Positions 10,401 through 25,400 of a stretch of 64,000 bases of DNA are shown one piece after another. How positions within the stretch are numbered: position 1 is the stretch's first letter; each line of letters opens with the position of its first letter. Source of the stretch: Apoda limacodes (taxonomy: Eukaryota > Arthropoda > Insecta > Lepidoptera > Limacodidae); NCBI GenBank assembly GCA_946406115.1, contig OX291562.1:7966001-8030000 (forward strand). Reading direction: 5' to 3'. The notes under the pieces are model-generated. The model searched no databases. It was not told the DNA's origin and was given only the letters and a program-made list of their open reading frames with translations. Made by a program: the position numbers and the translations under genes.

Positions 10401-13400
10401 TCAATTTATTAAATGTGTTATGTACTGGTGTTGTATGGAATTGTCAGAAATGATGCCCACGTATACTTTCTGCCATTAACCCGCTCGCCATCGACAGGGA
10501 ATTTATCCTCACTTTGAACTTAAATGGTAAATCACCGTGCGGTTTTTGTGATGCTTTCTCCCGAGAACGCTTGTATTGTGGAATGAGCTTCTTGCCAATG
10601 TTATTTCTAGGGACGAGAGTATGGAGTATTTCAAGAAATTAGTGATAATATATTTTTTAAGGATCGGCACCGCGCAAGTTATGCACCTGGTATTGCAAGC
10701 ACCCATGGGCTAAATAAATCGTTACAGATCAGCGTGGTTATTACTTTGGTGGGATAAAAAGAATAGCTCTCGAAGAAACGCATATTTTAATATTGATAAA
10801 TATAATTCAAAACTAACTTGTAGTATCTGCGCTTTCATTTCCAGAATCCAGACTATCTGACAATTCCTTCTTTCTCTGTTGTAGTATCTGCAATTTTAAA
10901 TTTAGACCAATTATCTAAATTTGATATTTGGACTTTAATATTTAATATTAAAATTAAGACATACCGTGTATGATTTATTTTTTAATATTTTCAAAACTTT
11001 ATCTTGTTTTCTTTTTAGTCCACTTAAGTTGTATATGAAAGGGAAGTGCATCCAGAATTTTTGAAATCTTTCGACTAAAATATCACACATTGTTTCAATT
11101 GCATCTACATATTGACTGTTGATTATACTGCCTTCGTCGTCACTAGCACCTAAAGCTGTCACTGAAATAAAACAAATTAAATTATATCACGTGTAGCAAA
11201 ACGTATAGCAAAATGGCGGACATTCCCAGTAAGTTTTATTAGAATGTAAGTATTTAACACAGGGTAAAGGTTTAAATTCAAAATTTAAAAAAAGATGTGT
11301 TTTGTTCTAATTCCTGAAAGTATTTATGGATGGATGTTTGTTACTCAATAACGCTTCAGCCACTGGACGGATCGGGATGAAACTTAGCACAGCTGTAGAT
11401 TAGGTCCTGGAATAGCACATATGCTATAGGCTCCCGAAAAATTCAAAAGTTACCGCGAGAATAACTATAACCGAGATTAAACGAACTAAAGCTATAGCTA
11501 CAGCTTGCTATAGCAAACTTCATTAGTATGATTCAGGAGTTCCATGCCGATAGCCGAGTTTACGGCGGGCGGAGCCGCTGGAAAAATTTAGTGCTTACAT
11601 AATTTTAAGGCTTTCTGGAAGTGCTGGCATAGTTTTTTGTCACAACCTATATATATATAGGTTAATATATATAATATTTATATATAGACAATATTTGAGG
11701 TCAGTTGAATCAATATACGAGGTTTGTGTCCTCCAATGGGCATTACGGGACATTTCGAGTACCATCCAAAGGTAAGCCGTGGTTCGTGTCCAAGAGACCC
11801 TTGTGCAACATATGATAAGTAATAAATTTGCGCCCACGACTTCGTTCGCGTGGATTCTATCCCGTAGGAATTATGACAAAAAGTATCGCTTTATGCAAAT
11901 AACTTGTTTTGTTACGTTTTGTTGCTATGTTACAATGGATGGACAAATAAACAAGCATTTGTAAAAAAACATTTTGTTTTTAAGGTGTCGTCAAATTCTA
12001 ATTTACCAAAGATTTGATTTAGAAGTTAGGATTAGAATTTGGCCATACCTTAAAAACAAATTATGTATCAAATAAATCTGAAACACTACATAAGGAAAAA
12101 ATATAAACCCAGACCAGACTAGGCTTATGAAGGATTTATATGTTTAATAACATAAATATACTGGATTTAAGAATTTACATTAAAAATCTATATAAATGAA
12201 AATAAAATGCGGTTCTTTGATAACAGTATAACTTAAGAACAGATGGACCGATTGGGCTTTATATTTTTCAAATGTTTGCAAAGAAAAATTTGCAAGGAAA
12301 GAAAAATAAAAAAGTTTCATATAGGTAGCGCTGTAGTCAAGTTAACAAATTCTATATTTACGACCCAAAATATCTCATATTCGCAATATACGTGGGACAC
12401 TCAGAAAGTTTTGAGAAACTAAAAAAGTAACTTCTATGGATAAAATATTTTAATTAAATCTTTTCAAAGAACTCTTCACCAGCCTGTATACATAGTTTAA
12501 TGCGTCTGAACCAATTTTCGAAACATTTTTTCCAGTCCGCTGCAGACACCTCTTCCACGTCCTTCTCGAACGCTGCTAGCACGTCTTCCGGTGATGAAAA
12601 CTGTATCCCTTTCAGCTGATTTTTCATTCGGCGTTGATGCTGCTATGGTTTCGTAATGGAATTGAAACCAGATACCCCGTCAATGTGAAGAAACACGCTC
12701 AAAACACCAGACCACTCCTTTGTTAGTCGCCCAAAGTAAGGCGACCGCGCTTGAACTCGCTATGCCAACGCTATGGTTGCTTTTGAAGGTCCTTCATCCA
12801 TAAAAGCCATTTGAAGTCGATCAAATGACTGATCACGTTTTAGGCCACATTTAAAATCGTAGAAAATCATCGCGCGAAAATGTTCTCGAAGCAGATCCAT
12901 TTTAAGTGTAACGATAATTTAATTTGGCTCTCCAAGAAAATGTGGAGGGAAATTCGAACAATGGTAAAATACTTTTAAATAAGCAAATTTTTCAAATTAA
13001 TTACTTATACATTAAAACTTTTTCCGCAAAACTTAATGCGTAGCCTGGCATGTTGGATTAGTACCAAAAAAGAAAAAAAACATACAACCGAATTGAGAAT
13101 CTTCTCCTCTTAATGTTGGATAAAAATCAATAAATATAGATCTGATAATTGTCGCTTTGGTCTAGTAATTAACATAAACTAATATAATAGATGCGAAAGT
13201 TTAGATCGATGTTTGTTAGGTACTCAAACACCAAACTTCTGAACAAATCTGGACGAAATTTGGCTCAGTCTGAAATAGCATATTTTATTTCGGAAAATGC
13301 AAAATTTCCCGCGGGAATAAGTATAATAGAGAGTTTGTTACTCAATTGCACCGCAACTTAGCATTAAATTGAGCAGGAATTTTGCAATGAAATTATTGAA

Positions 13401-16400
13401 GACACCAAGAAGTGCATAGGCTTTTTATGTAACTTAAACTAGGCTACGTTCACTTTGGGTGTGATTATCGCCGGTATGTCCTTCGCCCGGCGATCGCCCG
13501 TATTTCGCGCGAAACTGAACGGCTTTGACAACAGAAGGCATCTGAAAATTACCGCTAGGTTCCAAAACAGTCAATGTAAATTGAGGTTATAAAAAGTTTC
13601 TATTTATCAAGTATTGTGTTATTGTCTCCTCTTATCATTTGTCCTCATTAGTCAGTCAACAAAAAGTACTCTTTATGACCTATAGTCGCTTTAGTTATAT
13701 TAAATCTAAAAATTATTTCTCTTTAGCTGTCAAAGTGCGACTTTCACCCTCCTATTTCACGATGTGATAAGTGGATCGCCCGACTATATTTAGCAGCTTA
13801 TTGAACGATACGGTGCGTTCGCCGGGTGGGTCACTCCGAGTTATTGAACGGCAAGTTTATCGTCGGGTGACCACACGGCGTTGAAACTGAACGTAGCCCT
13901 AAATTTCACTTGAAAGAACTATAACTGCAGCTAAAGCTTGCTGTAACAGACTTGTTTAGTATAAATCAAAGAGTTTCCGCAACAATCCCACGCCGCAAAC
14001 CAAATTTAGGGCGGATGGAGCCGCTGGCGAAAGCTAGTAAATTTAGTATTTATAAACCGAAACCACATTGATCACTAACCAACTTGCAAAAAATTAGTGT
14101 CGGACAACCGTCCGGAATCGTGACAACTTGTGCCTTTCACTTTTTATGTCTGTCTCTCTCGCTCTTAGGCGGGCTAACCATGCCGCGTGCCTCTCACTCG
14201 CTCTCATTGTGAGCGCATAACGTGAGCGGAGCGTAACGCAGTTTCTTGAAGTGTCACCCGGCAAACCAATTTATAAGACGTTGTCACGTCAAAAAGCTCT
14301 TTTGTCAAGGTTTCCTTAAACAGTAATAAATCAAACACATTGTGCCACATATACTAGAGACGCCAGAACTTCTGCCAGGGCAGCTAATGAAGTAAAAATA
14401 AATAAAAATAACTTACAACAAATGGTTTCCAAAGCGTTGTATCTCAAATAACGCCAATGGTCAAATGGTTCTTTACCGACTTCTAATGACAACTCTTTGA
14501 CCAAATTCCTCCCTTGAGTATTGAATACACCAAGGAATCCATCCAACACGATCTGACTGAAGGCTGGGTTCAAAAGTTTACGATGGGTTTTCCAAATGGA
14601 AGCTGTAAAATTTAAAGCTGTTTGTTAATACTGTTAAATTAAAAATAATTTTAATAAGAATTGAATGTAGATACCTATATTAGTAGTCATTTCAATAATA
14701 TATTAATATTATGACTGAATTTGAGCTGGAAAAGATAAGTGTTCAAAGTTATGCTTGCACTATAGACATACAGAACTGGTCAACGCATCAATACCCATAT
14801 AATATATTAAATACTCTGTCTGACTGTCTGTAACCTCTTCACGCTTAAACCGCTGTACCGATTAAGATGAAATTTGGCATGGAGATAGTTTGAGTCCCGG
14901 GGAAGGACATAGGCTACTTAAAAACGTCAAGTAACGTCAGGTTTTCTATAATTAAGGAGTTGCCGTTGAAATCCTACACAAATAATTGAATTTATTGCGG
15001 CTGGAACCGCGGGCAAAAGCTAGTTCCTACATAGGTAGATGTGGCAAAAAATGGTCGCAAAAGTATGACAGAGATGAAGTAAAACTAAAGTCTCTTGTCT
15101 TTTCTTTGTTTAATAAACATCAACTAACAAAATGGCGGACGTTTTAGAAAGAGAAAAGTGACCTAAGTTTCGATTTGTCTTTTTTGTGAGGCTCGAGGTC
15201 TAGGGTTGAAAAGCTTACCATCTGCAGTAACTAGACCTTCGCCAAGCCAAGGTTTGCCGAAGTCATAAAATATTGCTTTTTGCACACACGTGTTTGCCAC
15301 TGTCAAAAAATCATCTGGGTCGGTCACAACTGAAATTAAATTAATAAACTATATTTTAATCTATTCTTGCTAAAGTTATTAAATAAATATTGAAAGCCCT
15401 GAATTCTATTATAATAATACCACTTTAATTTAATAGATGTCAGTGAATTAAAAAGACATCGTTACAAATTAACATCTTTGTATATTATTTTTAATGATAA
15501 TCAAAAATAGAAAATCTTAAAACAAAACATTTGACTTAAAATTTAATATTTACCATACACAGTCTTTGGGCCAATAAGTATTGAAACAACTCCTCCTTTC
15601 TCCAAACTCCGGTATGACACATCCTTAATAACGCCCCACAAATCTAAAGAATCCATTATGAAAATTTAATTTGTTTTAATTATATTGAATTTTTCGATAT
15701 TTAAAAATACAAGTATTTTGCATTTCGACGAATGTTACGTCTTCAATTAAATTTCTTAATATACAATTTATCTATCTATCTGTATATATAATACTAGGTG
15801 TTAAGAGTTTCGCTCGCTGTATAAGCAGGTGGTGGTGTTTGGTTCCTGACAAGGTGGAGGTTTTGAAGATTAGAATACTAACGGGACCTCTTTAATCAAA
15901 TCTTTAAACATCACTATGGCGGCCATCTTGTAATTTTGGGAAATCGAAAAATCGACTCAGTATCAGCGACCCCTAAATCTCCCGTATGCAAAGTTTCACC
16001 CAGATCGGTAAACAAATATTATCGACCGCCATTTTAAATCCGCCATCTTGATTTTTTTTCCTCAAGGCTCCTCATTTCCCATAACAATTTCGTGCAAGCA
16101 CCCCCCTCCTATAGCATTTGAGATAATATAATGTTTTGTAGTTATAGTTTTTGAGATAATATAATGTTTTGTATGGGCGGCCTATTGAATGTTTGTATGG
16201 CGACCATGTTGTTTTCCGCCATTTTGAAAATCTGAAGGCTTTCCTTATGCTAACGGTACCATTTCCATCAAACCCACTATACATTATTTTCATCCAAGGA
16301 GACTCCTTCTGGGAGAACAACAGCTTTCAATAAATGATTACTATGGCGGCCATCTTGAAATTTTGAAAATCTAAAAATCGACTTAATATTTAATATAAGC

Positions 16401-19400
16401 GACCATTAAAAACCCCCGGATGCAAAATTTCAGCAGGATCGGAGAACAAATGTTTCTGACCGACATTATGAATCCGCCATCTTGAATTTTTTTCCCACCA
16501 AGCAGTTTTTCTTTGGTGTCCTCTACAACATTTGTTCAAGCACCCTATAGCAATTAGTTTCCGTTGTTGAATAAAATGTTTTGTATGGCGGCCATGTTGT
16601 TTACCGCCATTTCAAGGATCTGACAGTTTTCTCACAATACGAGACATTTTTGATTAAACCCCCAATACATTGTTTTCACCTCCAGAGACTTCTTCTGGGA
16701 GAATAATAGGTATCAATAAATACATAAATAACTATCACTACCCCAAAAACCCCCGGAGGCAAAGTTTCAGCCGGATCGGTGAACAAATATTGTCGACCGC
16801 CATTTTGAATTCGCCATCTTGATTTTTTTTCAACCAGGCAGGTACTCCTCATTGCCCTTTACAATATTTGTTCGAGGACCCCTGTCCTTTAGCAAATCGT
16901 TTTGAAGATGTTCTTCATTGAATTGAACGTTTTGTATTGGTGGCCATGTTGTTTTCCGCCATTTTGCAAATCTGAAAAATTCCTCATACTTACGGTACTA
17001 TTTCCCCCCATAAATTATTTTCACCCCTTGAAGAATCCTACTGGGAGAACAAAAAGCTTCGATTTATTATCACTATGGCGGCCATTTCGAAACTTTGTAA
17101 ATCTAAAAAACGACTCAATATTAAGTATCAGCGACCTTATTTTTGCGTGATATTGAATTGAATTTTTTGTATGGCGGCCATAGTGTTTTCCGCCAGTTTG
17201 AAAATATGAAATTTTTCCATAATCAAGGGACTATTTCGATCAAACCCGGCATACATTATATTCACTCCCGAAGATTACTTCTTGGAAAATAATAGGCTTT
17301 AATAAAATATCACTATGGCGGCCATCTTAAGATTTTGGAATATCAAAAAATCGACGCAATATTTAGTGCTAGCGACTTCGGAAACCCTCGGATGCAAAGT
17401 TTTAGTCGGATCGGTGAAGAAATTGTTTTCGAGCACCATTTTGAATCCGCCATCTTGAATTTTTTTTCCCATCAGGCAGTTGCTCCTCATTGCACTTTAC
17501 AATATTTGTTCGAGCACCTCCCTCTCTCTCTAATCATTTTTGTGATAATATACCCTTCGTTGAATGTTTTGTGTTGGTGGCCATGTTGTTTTCTGCCATT
17601 TTGAAGATCTGCCAGTTCCCTCTTACACACGATACCATTTTGATCAAACCCCTCATGCGTTATTTTTACCGCCAAAGACTCCTTCCCGGAGAATAATAGT
17701 CTTTAATGAAACATCACTATGGCGGCCTTAAAATTTTGGAAAATCGAAAAATGTACTCAATATTTAGTATCAGCGAGCCCGAAAACCTACGGATGCCCAG
17801 TTTCAGCTGGATTGGTGATCAAATGTTTTTGACCGCCATTTTGAATCCACCATTTAAAATATTTTTTCCACCAGGCAGTTGCTGTTTGACGCCCTTTTCA
17901 ATATTTGTTCGAGCACCTATCTCCTATGCAAATCGATTTTCAGCTAAATAATATTTTGCTTGGGCGGCCATGTTGTTTTCCGCCATTTAGAAAATCTAAA
18001 AGTTTTTCATACTCCCGGTACTGTTTCCACCAATCATTTACATCATTTTCACGCCCGGAGAGTCCTTCTGGACCAACAACAGACTTCCATAAAGCAGCAC
18101 TATGGCGGCCATCTTGAAATTTTAGAAAATCAAAAAAAAGACAATATTTTGTATCAACGATTCCGAAAACAATGCTCCACCGGTCCGGATGCAAAGTTTC
18201 ATCCATTCATTTTCAACCGCCATTTTGAATCCGCCATCTTGATTTTTTTCCACCAGGCAGTTGCTCCTTATTGCGCTTTATAATATTTGTTCGAGCACAC
18301 CCCTCCTAAAGCAAATCGTTTTCAAGATATCCTTCATTGTATCAAATGTTTTGTATGTAGTTTTCCGCCATTATGAATATCTTGCAGTCTCTAATACTCA
18401 CAGCACCATTTCGATCAAACACCCCACAAATCATTTTCATCCCCGGAGTCTCCTTCTTGGAGACTAAAAGGCTTCAATTAATCTTCACTATGGCGGCTAT
18501 CTTTATATTTTAGCGTATCGAAAAACCGCCTCAACATTTAGTATCAGCGGCTCCGAAAACCTCCGGATACAAAATTTCAGCCAGATCGGTGAACAAATGA
18601 TTTCAACCGCCATTTTGAATCCGCCAGCTTGAATTTTTTTTACACCAGGCAGTTGCTCCTTATCGTCCTTTACAATATTTGTTCGAGTACCCCTATAGCA
18701 AATGGGTTTTGTGATATCCATTGTTCAATGTTTGTATGGCGGCCATGATGTGGTAATCGATTTTGACCAGGGTATCGGTTCACATCGTCGAAAAAGTAAT
18801 TCTCGAAATGCCATAGCTAAGGCGGGCTGCACCCTGACTCCCTGATGAGGAGCAGTTTTTTAGATCTGATAGTTTCCCCATACTCACGGTACTATTTCCA
18901 TCAAACCTCCATAAACATTATTTTCACCACCGGATACTCCTTCTGCGAAAATACGTCTTTAAAAAAACAACACTATGGCGGCCATCTTGAAATTTTGGAA
19001 AATCAAAAAACCGACTCAATGTTTAGTATCAGCAACCCCGAAAACCCCCGGATGCACAATTTCAGCCGGATCAGTAAACAAATATTTTTGACAGCAATTT
19101 TGAATCCGCCATCTTGAATTTTTTTCCACAAGGCAGTTGCTCCTCGTTGCCCTTTACAACATTTGTTAAAGCACACCCCTTCTATAGCAAACAGTATTTT
19201 AGATAATATAACGATTTTTATGGGCGGCCATGTCGTTTTTCGCCATTTTGAAGATAAAATTTCCGGACCTTTTTGATCAAAACTCTCATCCCTTATTTTG
19301 CACCATTTTGAATCCGCCATCTAGAATTTTTTCCACCAGGCAGTTGCTCCTCATTGCCCTTAACAATAATTGTTCGAGCACCCCCCTCCTATAGCAAATC

Positions 19401-22400
19401 GTTTTCAAGATATCATTCATTGAATTGAATGTTTTGTATGGCAACCATGTTGTTTTCCGAAATTTCGAAGGTCTGAAAGTTTTCCCACAATTACGGGACC
19501 TTTTTGATCAAACATCTCATACATCATTTTTACCCCCGTAGACTCCTGCGAAAATAAAAGGCTTCAAAAAATATCACTATAGCGATCTTGAAATTTTGGA
19601 ATATCGAAAAATTTACTTTACATTAAGTATCAACGACCACGAAAACCCCTGGATGAAAAGTTTCAGTCGGATCAGTAAACAAATTTTTTCGACCGCCATT
19701 TTGAATCCACCATCTTAAATTTTCTTTTCCACCATGCAGATTATCCTCGTTGCCCTTTACAACATTTGTTAAAGCACCCCCCTTCTATAGCAAGCAGTAT
19801 TTGAGATAATATAACGATTTTTATGGGCGGCCATGTCGTTTTTCGCCATTTTGACGATAAAATTTTCGGACCTTTTTGATCAAAACTCTCATCCCTTATT
19901 TTGCACCATTTTGAATCCGCCATCTAGAATTTTTTTCCACCAGGCAGTTGCTCCTCATTGCCCTTAACAATAATTGTTCGAGCACCCCCCCTCCTATAGC
20001 AAATCGTTTTCAAGATATCCTTCATTGAATTGAATGTTTTGTATGGCGGCCATGTTGTTTTCCGCCATTTTGAAAATCTGAAAAAATTCTCACATTACGG
20101 TATCATTTTGATCACTCCTCCCTTACATTATTTTCACAAACGGAGACTTCTGCTGGGAGAATAAAAGGTTTCGATAAATCATCACTATGGCGGCCATCTT
20201 AAATTTTTGTAAAATCGAAAAATCTACTCAACATATAGTATCAACGACCCCGAAAACCTCCGAATGCAAAGTTTTAGCCGGATCGGTGAACAAATATTTT
20301 CTTCCGCCATTTTGAATCCACCATCTTGAATTTTTTGTCACCAGGCAGTTGCTCCTCATTGCCCCTTACAATATTTGTTCGTCCACCCCCGTCCTAGAGC
20401 AAATCGTTTTCAAGATCTTTTATTGAATATAATGTTTTGTATGGCGACCATTATGTTTCCGCCACTTTGGACATCTAAAAATTTTCCATACTCACGGAAC
20501 TATTTCGATCAAACCCCCTAGACATCATTATCACCCCTGGAGACACCTTCTGAAAGACTAAGAGGCTTTAATAAATCATCACTATGCAACCATCTTGAAA
20601 TTTTTTAAAATCGAAAAACCGACTCAATATTCGATATGAGTTAGCCTAAAAACCCCTGGCTGCAAAGTTTCAGTCGGATCGGTAAACAAATTTTTTCGAC
20701 CGCCATTTCGAATCCCCCATCTTGATTTTTCTTTCAACCAGTTGCTTTTTATTGCCATTTACAATATTTGTTCGAAGTTCCTCCTATAGCAAATCGTTAT
20801 TGGGTTATTATTTTTCATATGGGCGGCCATTTTATGTTCCGCCATTTTCAAGATCTAAAAGTTTCCCCATACTCACGGAACCATTTCTGTCAAACCAGGC
20901 ACACTTCATTTTCACCCCCTAAAACTCCTTCTGTAAAAATAAAAGGCTTAAAATAAAATATCACTATGGCCGTTATCTTGAAATTTAGGAAAATCGAAAA
21001 ATCGACTATATATTAAATCAGCGGCCCCGAAAGCCCCCGGATCCAAATCAAGCCTGAAAATCCCTGGATGCAAAGTTTCAGTCGGATCTGTAAACAAATT
21101 TTTTCGACCGCCATTTCGAATCCCCCATCTTGATTTTTCTTTCAACCAGGCAGTTGCTTTTCATTGCCCTTTACAATATTTGTTCAGGGGTCCTTCTATA
21201 GCAAATCTGTTTTGGGATAATATTTTTCGTATGGGCGGTCATTTTGTTTTCCGCCATTTCGAAGACTTGAAAGTTTTTTCATACTCACAGAACCGTTTCG
21301 ATCAAACCATTACATCATTTTTACCCCCAGAGACTACTTTAAGAAGAATAATAGGCTTCAATAAAACTATGGCTAATATCTTGAAATTTTTAAAATGGAA
21401 AAATTACTAAATATTTAGAATAAGCGGCCCTGAAAACCCCCGGATGCAAAATTTCAGCCTGATCGGTGAACAAATTTATTCGACCGCCATTTTGAATCCG
21501 CCATCTTGAATTTTTTTTTCCGCCAGGCAGTTGCTCTTTATCACCCTTTGCAACATTTGTTTGAGCTTCAACCTCCTATAGCTAATAGTTTTCAAAATAT
21601 CCTCCATTGTCTCAAATATTTTGTATGGCGGCCATGTTGTTTTCCGCCATCTCCAATATCTTGCAGTTTTCTAAAACCCACAGCACCATTTCGATCAAAC
21701 CCCCCATACATCATTTTCAGCCCCGGAGACTCCTTCTGGGAGACTGAAAGGCTTCGATAAACCATCACTATTATAACAAGAAAGATGAGTTTGTTACATA
21801 TGCGTGCGGCTAGGTGCTCAAGAGAGAGATTCAAGGAGAGTGGGTTCGGAAGCAAGTAAAAGAAAGTCGCAATTCAAATTCAAGGAAAATTATAATGTAT
21901 ACTTATTCAAGGTTAGATTAACAAGATGTAATGGTTAGCAGTGAAACCTAATCACTTCTCGCAGCGCCTCGCAGCGGGCTTCATACAAACGAATTTCTCA
22001 TTTGTTTTTGGCATTAACTGATAAATCACAACAAAATTTTGAAAACATGTTCTAGTAATAAATATCTAGGTCTGCAGTGTGCCAGTTTTCTATCAAATTT
22101 TATAGTTCAAAAGTTATACAGGATTCTAGTTTTTCATACAAATGGTTAAAAAAAGATTTCTAGTTAACAAAACGTTTTACAAGATTTTGGAAAAACCACA
22201 GACCTAGGTATTCGGCTTGGGATTATGTCTAAGAAATTTCACAGTAATTGATCAGTAAATGTCAAAAACAAATGAGAAATTCGTTTGTATGAAGCACGCT
22301 GCGAGGCGCTGCGAAGTGTATCCTCTTAAGAGAATACGATTCGTGGCACCTCGCAGCGTGCTTTATGCAAACGAATTTTCCACTTAGTTTTGATACTTAC

Positions 22401-25400
22401 AAATCAAACATGAAATTTTGGAGACGTGCTCTAGGATTAAATATCTAGGTCTGAAACGTGCCAGTTTTCTGTTAAATTATAAAGCTTAAAAGCTATATAG
22501 GATTCTTGTTTTTCATGCAATTGATCTCAAATAAGATTAAAGGTAAATAAAAACTTTTTTTATAATTTTGGAAAACCACAGACATTGATATTGATTGATA
22601 CATGGTTTAAGATCATGCCTACAAACTTTTACAGTATTTGATCAGTAAATGTCTAAAACAAGTAGGAAATTCGTTTGTATAAAACACGCTGCGAGGTGCC
22701 GAGAATTGTATCCTCGTAACCCTTAATATATCGAAATTAGAGTATCTATATACAATATTTGAAACTACCTATGTACACAGAAAGGCAGAAAACCGTAAGC
22801 CTTCCTACACAGATTTCTGAATAGAAGGTTTGCAAAAATATATATTAAGGGCAGAAAGTACATTCAATTTCTTCGGCCTAAAGCGCGACCGATGTTATCT
22901 TCCACGACATCCACCTCCAGTAGGTTTCCGCCGCCGGAGGAGGTTAACGCGGGCAGGACAGATTTTTATAGAACCTATGGACGTGTTGTGAATGATGTTA
23001 TCCCAGTGCCTTGATAAGCTGGAACGATGCTATGCTGCACGATGCTAGTGCTCGCCCCGTAGAATCGCTGAGCAGTGTTGCTCAGGCCGAGGGTCTGGAT
23101 TGTAGCGAAACTCCCAGATTCCTCTTCAGTGCGGACGTCACTCGATGAGCCGGCACGATGCTATGCTGCACGATGCTGATGCTCGCCCTGTAGAATCGCT
23201 GAGCAGTGTTGCTCAGGCCAAGGATCTGGATTGTAGCGAAACTCTCAGATTCCTCTTCAGTGCGGACGTCACTCGAAAGATGACGCGAAACGGCCACCAG
23301 AGCAATTGAGGACAGACTTCTCAAGGACAGTAGGTACGGAAAAGAGCCGTAGGGTAACAAGAAACAAAGAAAACCGTTAGCTTGCCTACACAGATTGCTG
23401 AATAGAAGGTTTGCAAAATATATATTAGGGATAGAAAGTACATTCAATTTCTTCGGCCTATAGCCCGACCGATGATATCTTCCACGACCTCCACCTCCAG
23501 TAGGTTTCCGCAGCCGGAGGAGGTTTAAGCGCGCAGGACAGATTTTTATGGAACCTATGGACGTCTTGTGAATGATGTTATCACAGGGCCTTGACGAGCT
23601 GGAACGATGCTATGCTGCACGATGCTGATGCTCGCCCCGTAGAATCGCTGAGCAGTGTTGCTCAGGCCAAGGGTCTGTATTGTAGCGAAACTCCCAGATT
23701 CCTCTTCAGTGCGGACGTCACTCGATGAGCTGGCAAGATGCTATGCTGCACGATGCTGATGCTCGCCCCGTAGAATCGCTGAGCAGTGTTGCTCAGGCCT
23801 AGGATCTGGATTGTAGCGAAACTCTCAGATTCCTCTTCAGTGCGGACGTCACTCGAAATATGACGCGAAACGGCCACCAGAGCAATTGAGGACAGACTTT
23901 TCAAGGACAGTAGGTACGGAAAAGAGCCGTAGGGTAACAAGAAACAAAGAAAACCGTTAGCCTGCCTACACAGATTGCTGAATAGAAGGTTTGCAAAACA
24001 TATATTAGGGACAGAAAGTACATTCAATTTCTTCGGCCTAAAGCCCGACCGATGATATCTTCCACGACGTCCACCTCCAGTAGGTTTCCGCCGCCGGAGG
24101 AGGTTAACGCGGGCAGGACAGATTTTTATAGAACCTATGGACGTGTTGTGAATGATGTTATCCCAGGGCCTTGACGAGCCGGAACAATACTATGCTGCAC
24201 GATGCTGATGCTCGCCCCGTAGAATCGCTGAGCAGTGTTGCTCAGGCTGAGGGTCTGGATTGTAGCGAAACTCCCAGATTCTTCTTCAGTGCGGACGTCG
24301 CTCGATGAGCTGGCACGATGCTATGCTGCCCGATTCTGATGCTCGCCCCGTAGAATCGCTGCGCAGTGTTGCTCAGGCCGAGAATCTGGATTGTAGCGAA
24401 ACTCCCAGATTCTTCTTCAGTGCGGACGTCGCTCGATGAGCTGGCACGATGCTATGCTGCCCGATTCTGATGCTCGCCCCGTAGACTCGCTGAGCAGTGT
24501 TGCTCAGGCCGAGGATCTGGATTGTAGCGAAACTCTCAGATTCCTCTTCAGTGCGGACGTCACTCGAAAGATGACGCGAAACGGCCACCAGAGCAATTGA
24601 GGACAGACTTCTCAAGGACAGTAGGTACGGAAAAGAGCCGTAGGGTAACAAGAAACAAAGAAAACCGTTAGCCTGCCTACACAGATATCTGAATAGAAGG
24701 TTTGCAAAATATATATTAGGGACAGAAAGTACATTCAATTTCTTCGGCCTAAAGCCCGACCAATGATATCTTCCACGACATCCAGTAGGTTTCCGCCGCC
24801 GGAGGAGGTTAACGCGGCAGGACAGATTTTTATAGAACCTACGGACGTGTTGTTAATGATGTTATCTCAGGGCCTTGACGAGCTGGAACAATGCTATGCT
24901 GCACGATACTGTTGCTCGCCCCGTTGAATCGCTGAGCAGTGTTGCTCAAGCTGAGGGTCTGGATTGTAGCGAAACTCCCAGATTCCTCTTCAGTGTGGAC
25001 GTCACTCGATGAGCCGGCACGATGCTATGCTGCGCGAAGCTGATGCTCGCCCCGTAGAATCGCTGAGCAGTGTTGCTCAGGCCAAGGATCTGGATTGTAG
25101 CGAAACTCCCAGATTCCTCTTCAGTGCGGACGTCGCTCGATGAGTTGGCACGATGCTATGCTGCCCGATGCTGATGCTCGCCCCGTAGAATTGCTGCGCA
25201 GTGTTGCTCAGGCCGAGGGTCTGGATTGTAGCGAAACTCCCAGATTCCTCTTCAGTGCGGACGTCACTCGATGAGCTGGCACGATGCTATGCTGCCCAAT
25301 GCTAATGCTCGCCCCGTAGAATCACTGAGCAATGTTGCTCAGGCCGAGGATCTGGATTGTAGTGAAACTCCCAGATTCCTCTTCAGTGCGGACGTCACTC

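Noticed and set aside
15643..15657. ATG GAT TCT upstream of exon 2 as the P450 start codon
   Set aside because: It would lack the membrane anchor and proline hinge. A good acceptor (tctttag) lies between this ATG and the coding part, and exon 1 at 29.3 kb fits in phase.
15900..21855. Many open frames of 60-107 codons in the satellite
   Set aside because: They follow the repeat in all frames and strands, with no consistent reading frame and no domain.
23082..24738. Three nearly identical 121-codon minus-strand frames (MNVLSIPNIYFANLL...)
   Set aside because: They are the same piece of the higher-order repeat copied three times. There is no known domain, and the frame crosses a repeat whose unit length is not a multiple of three.
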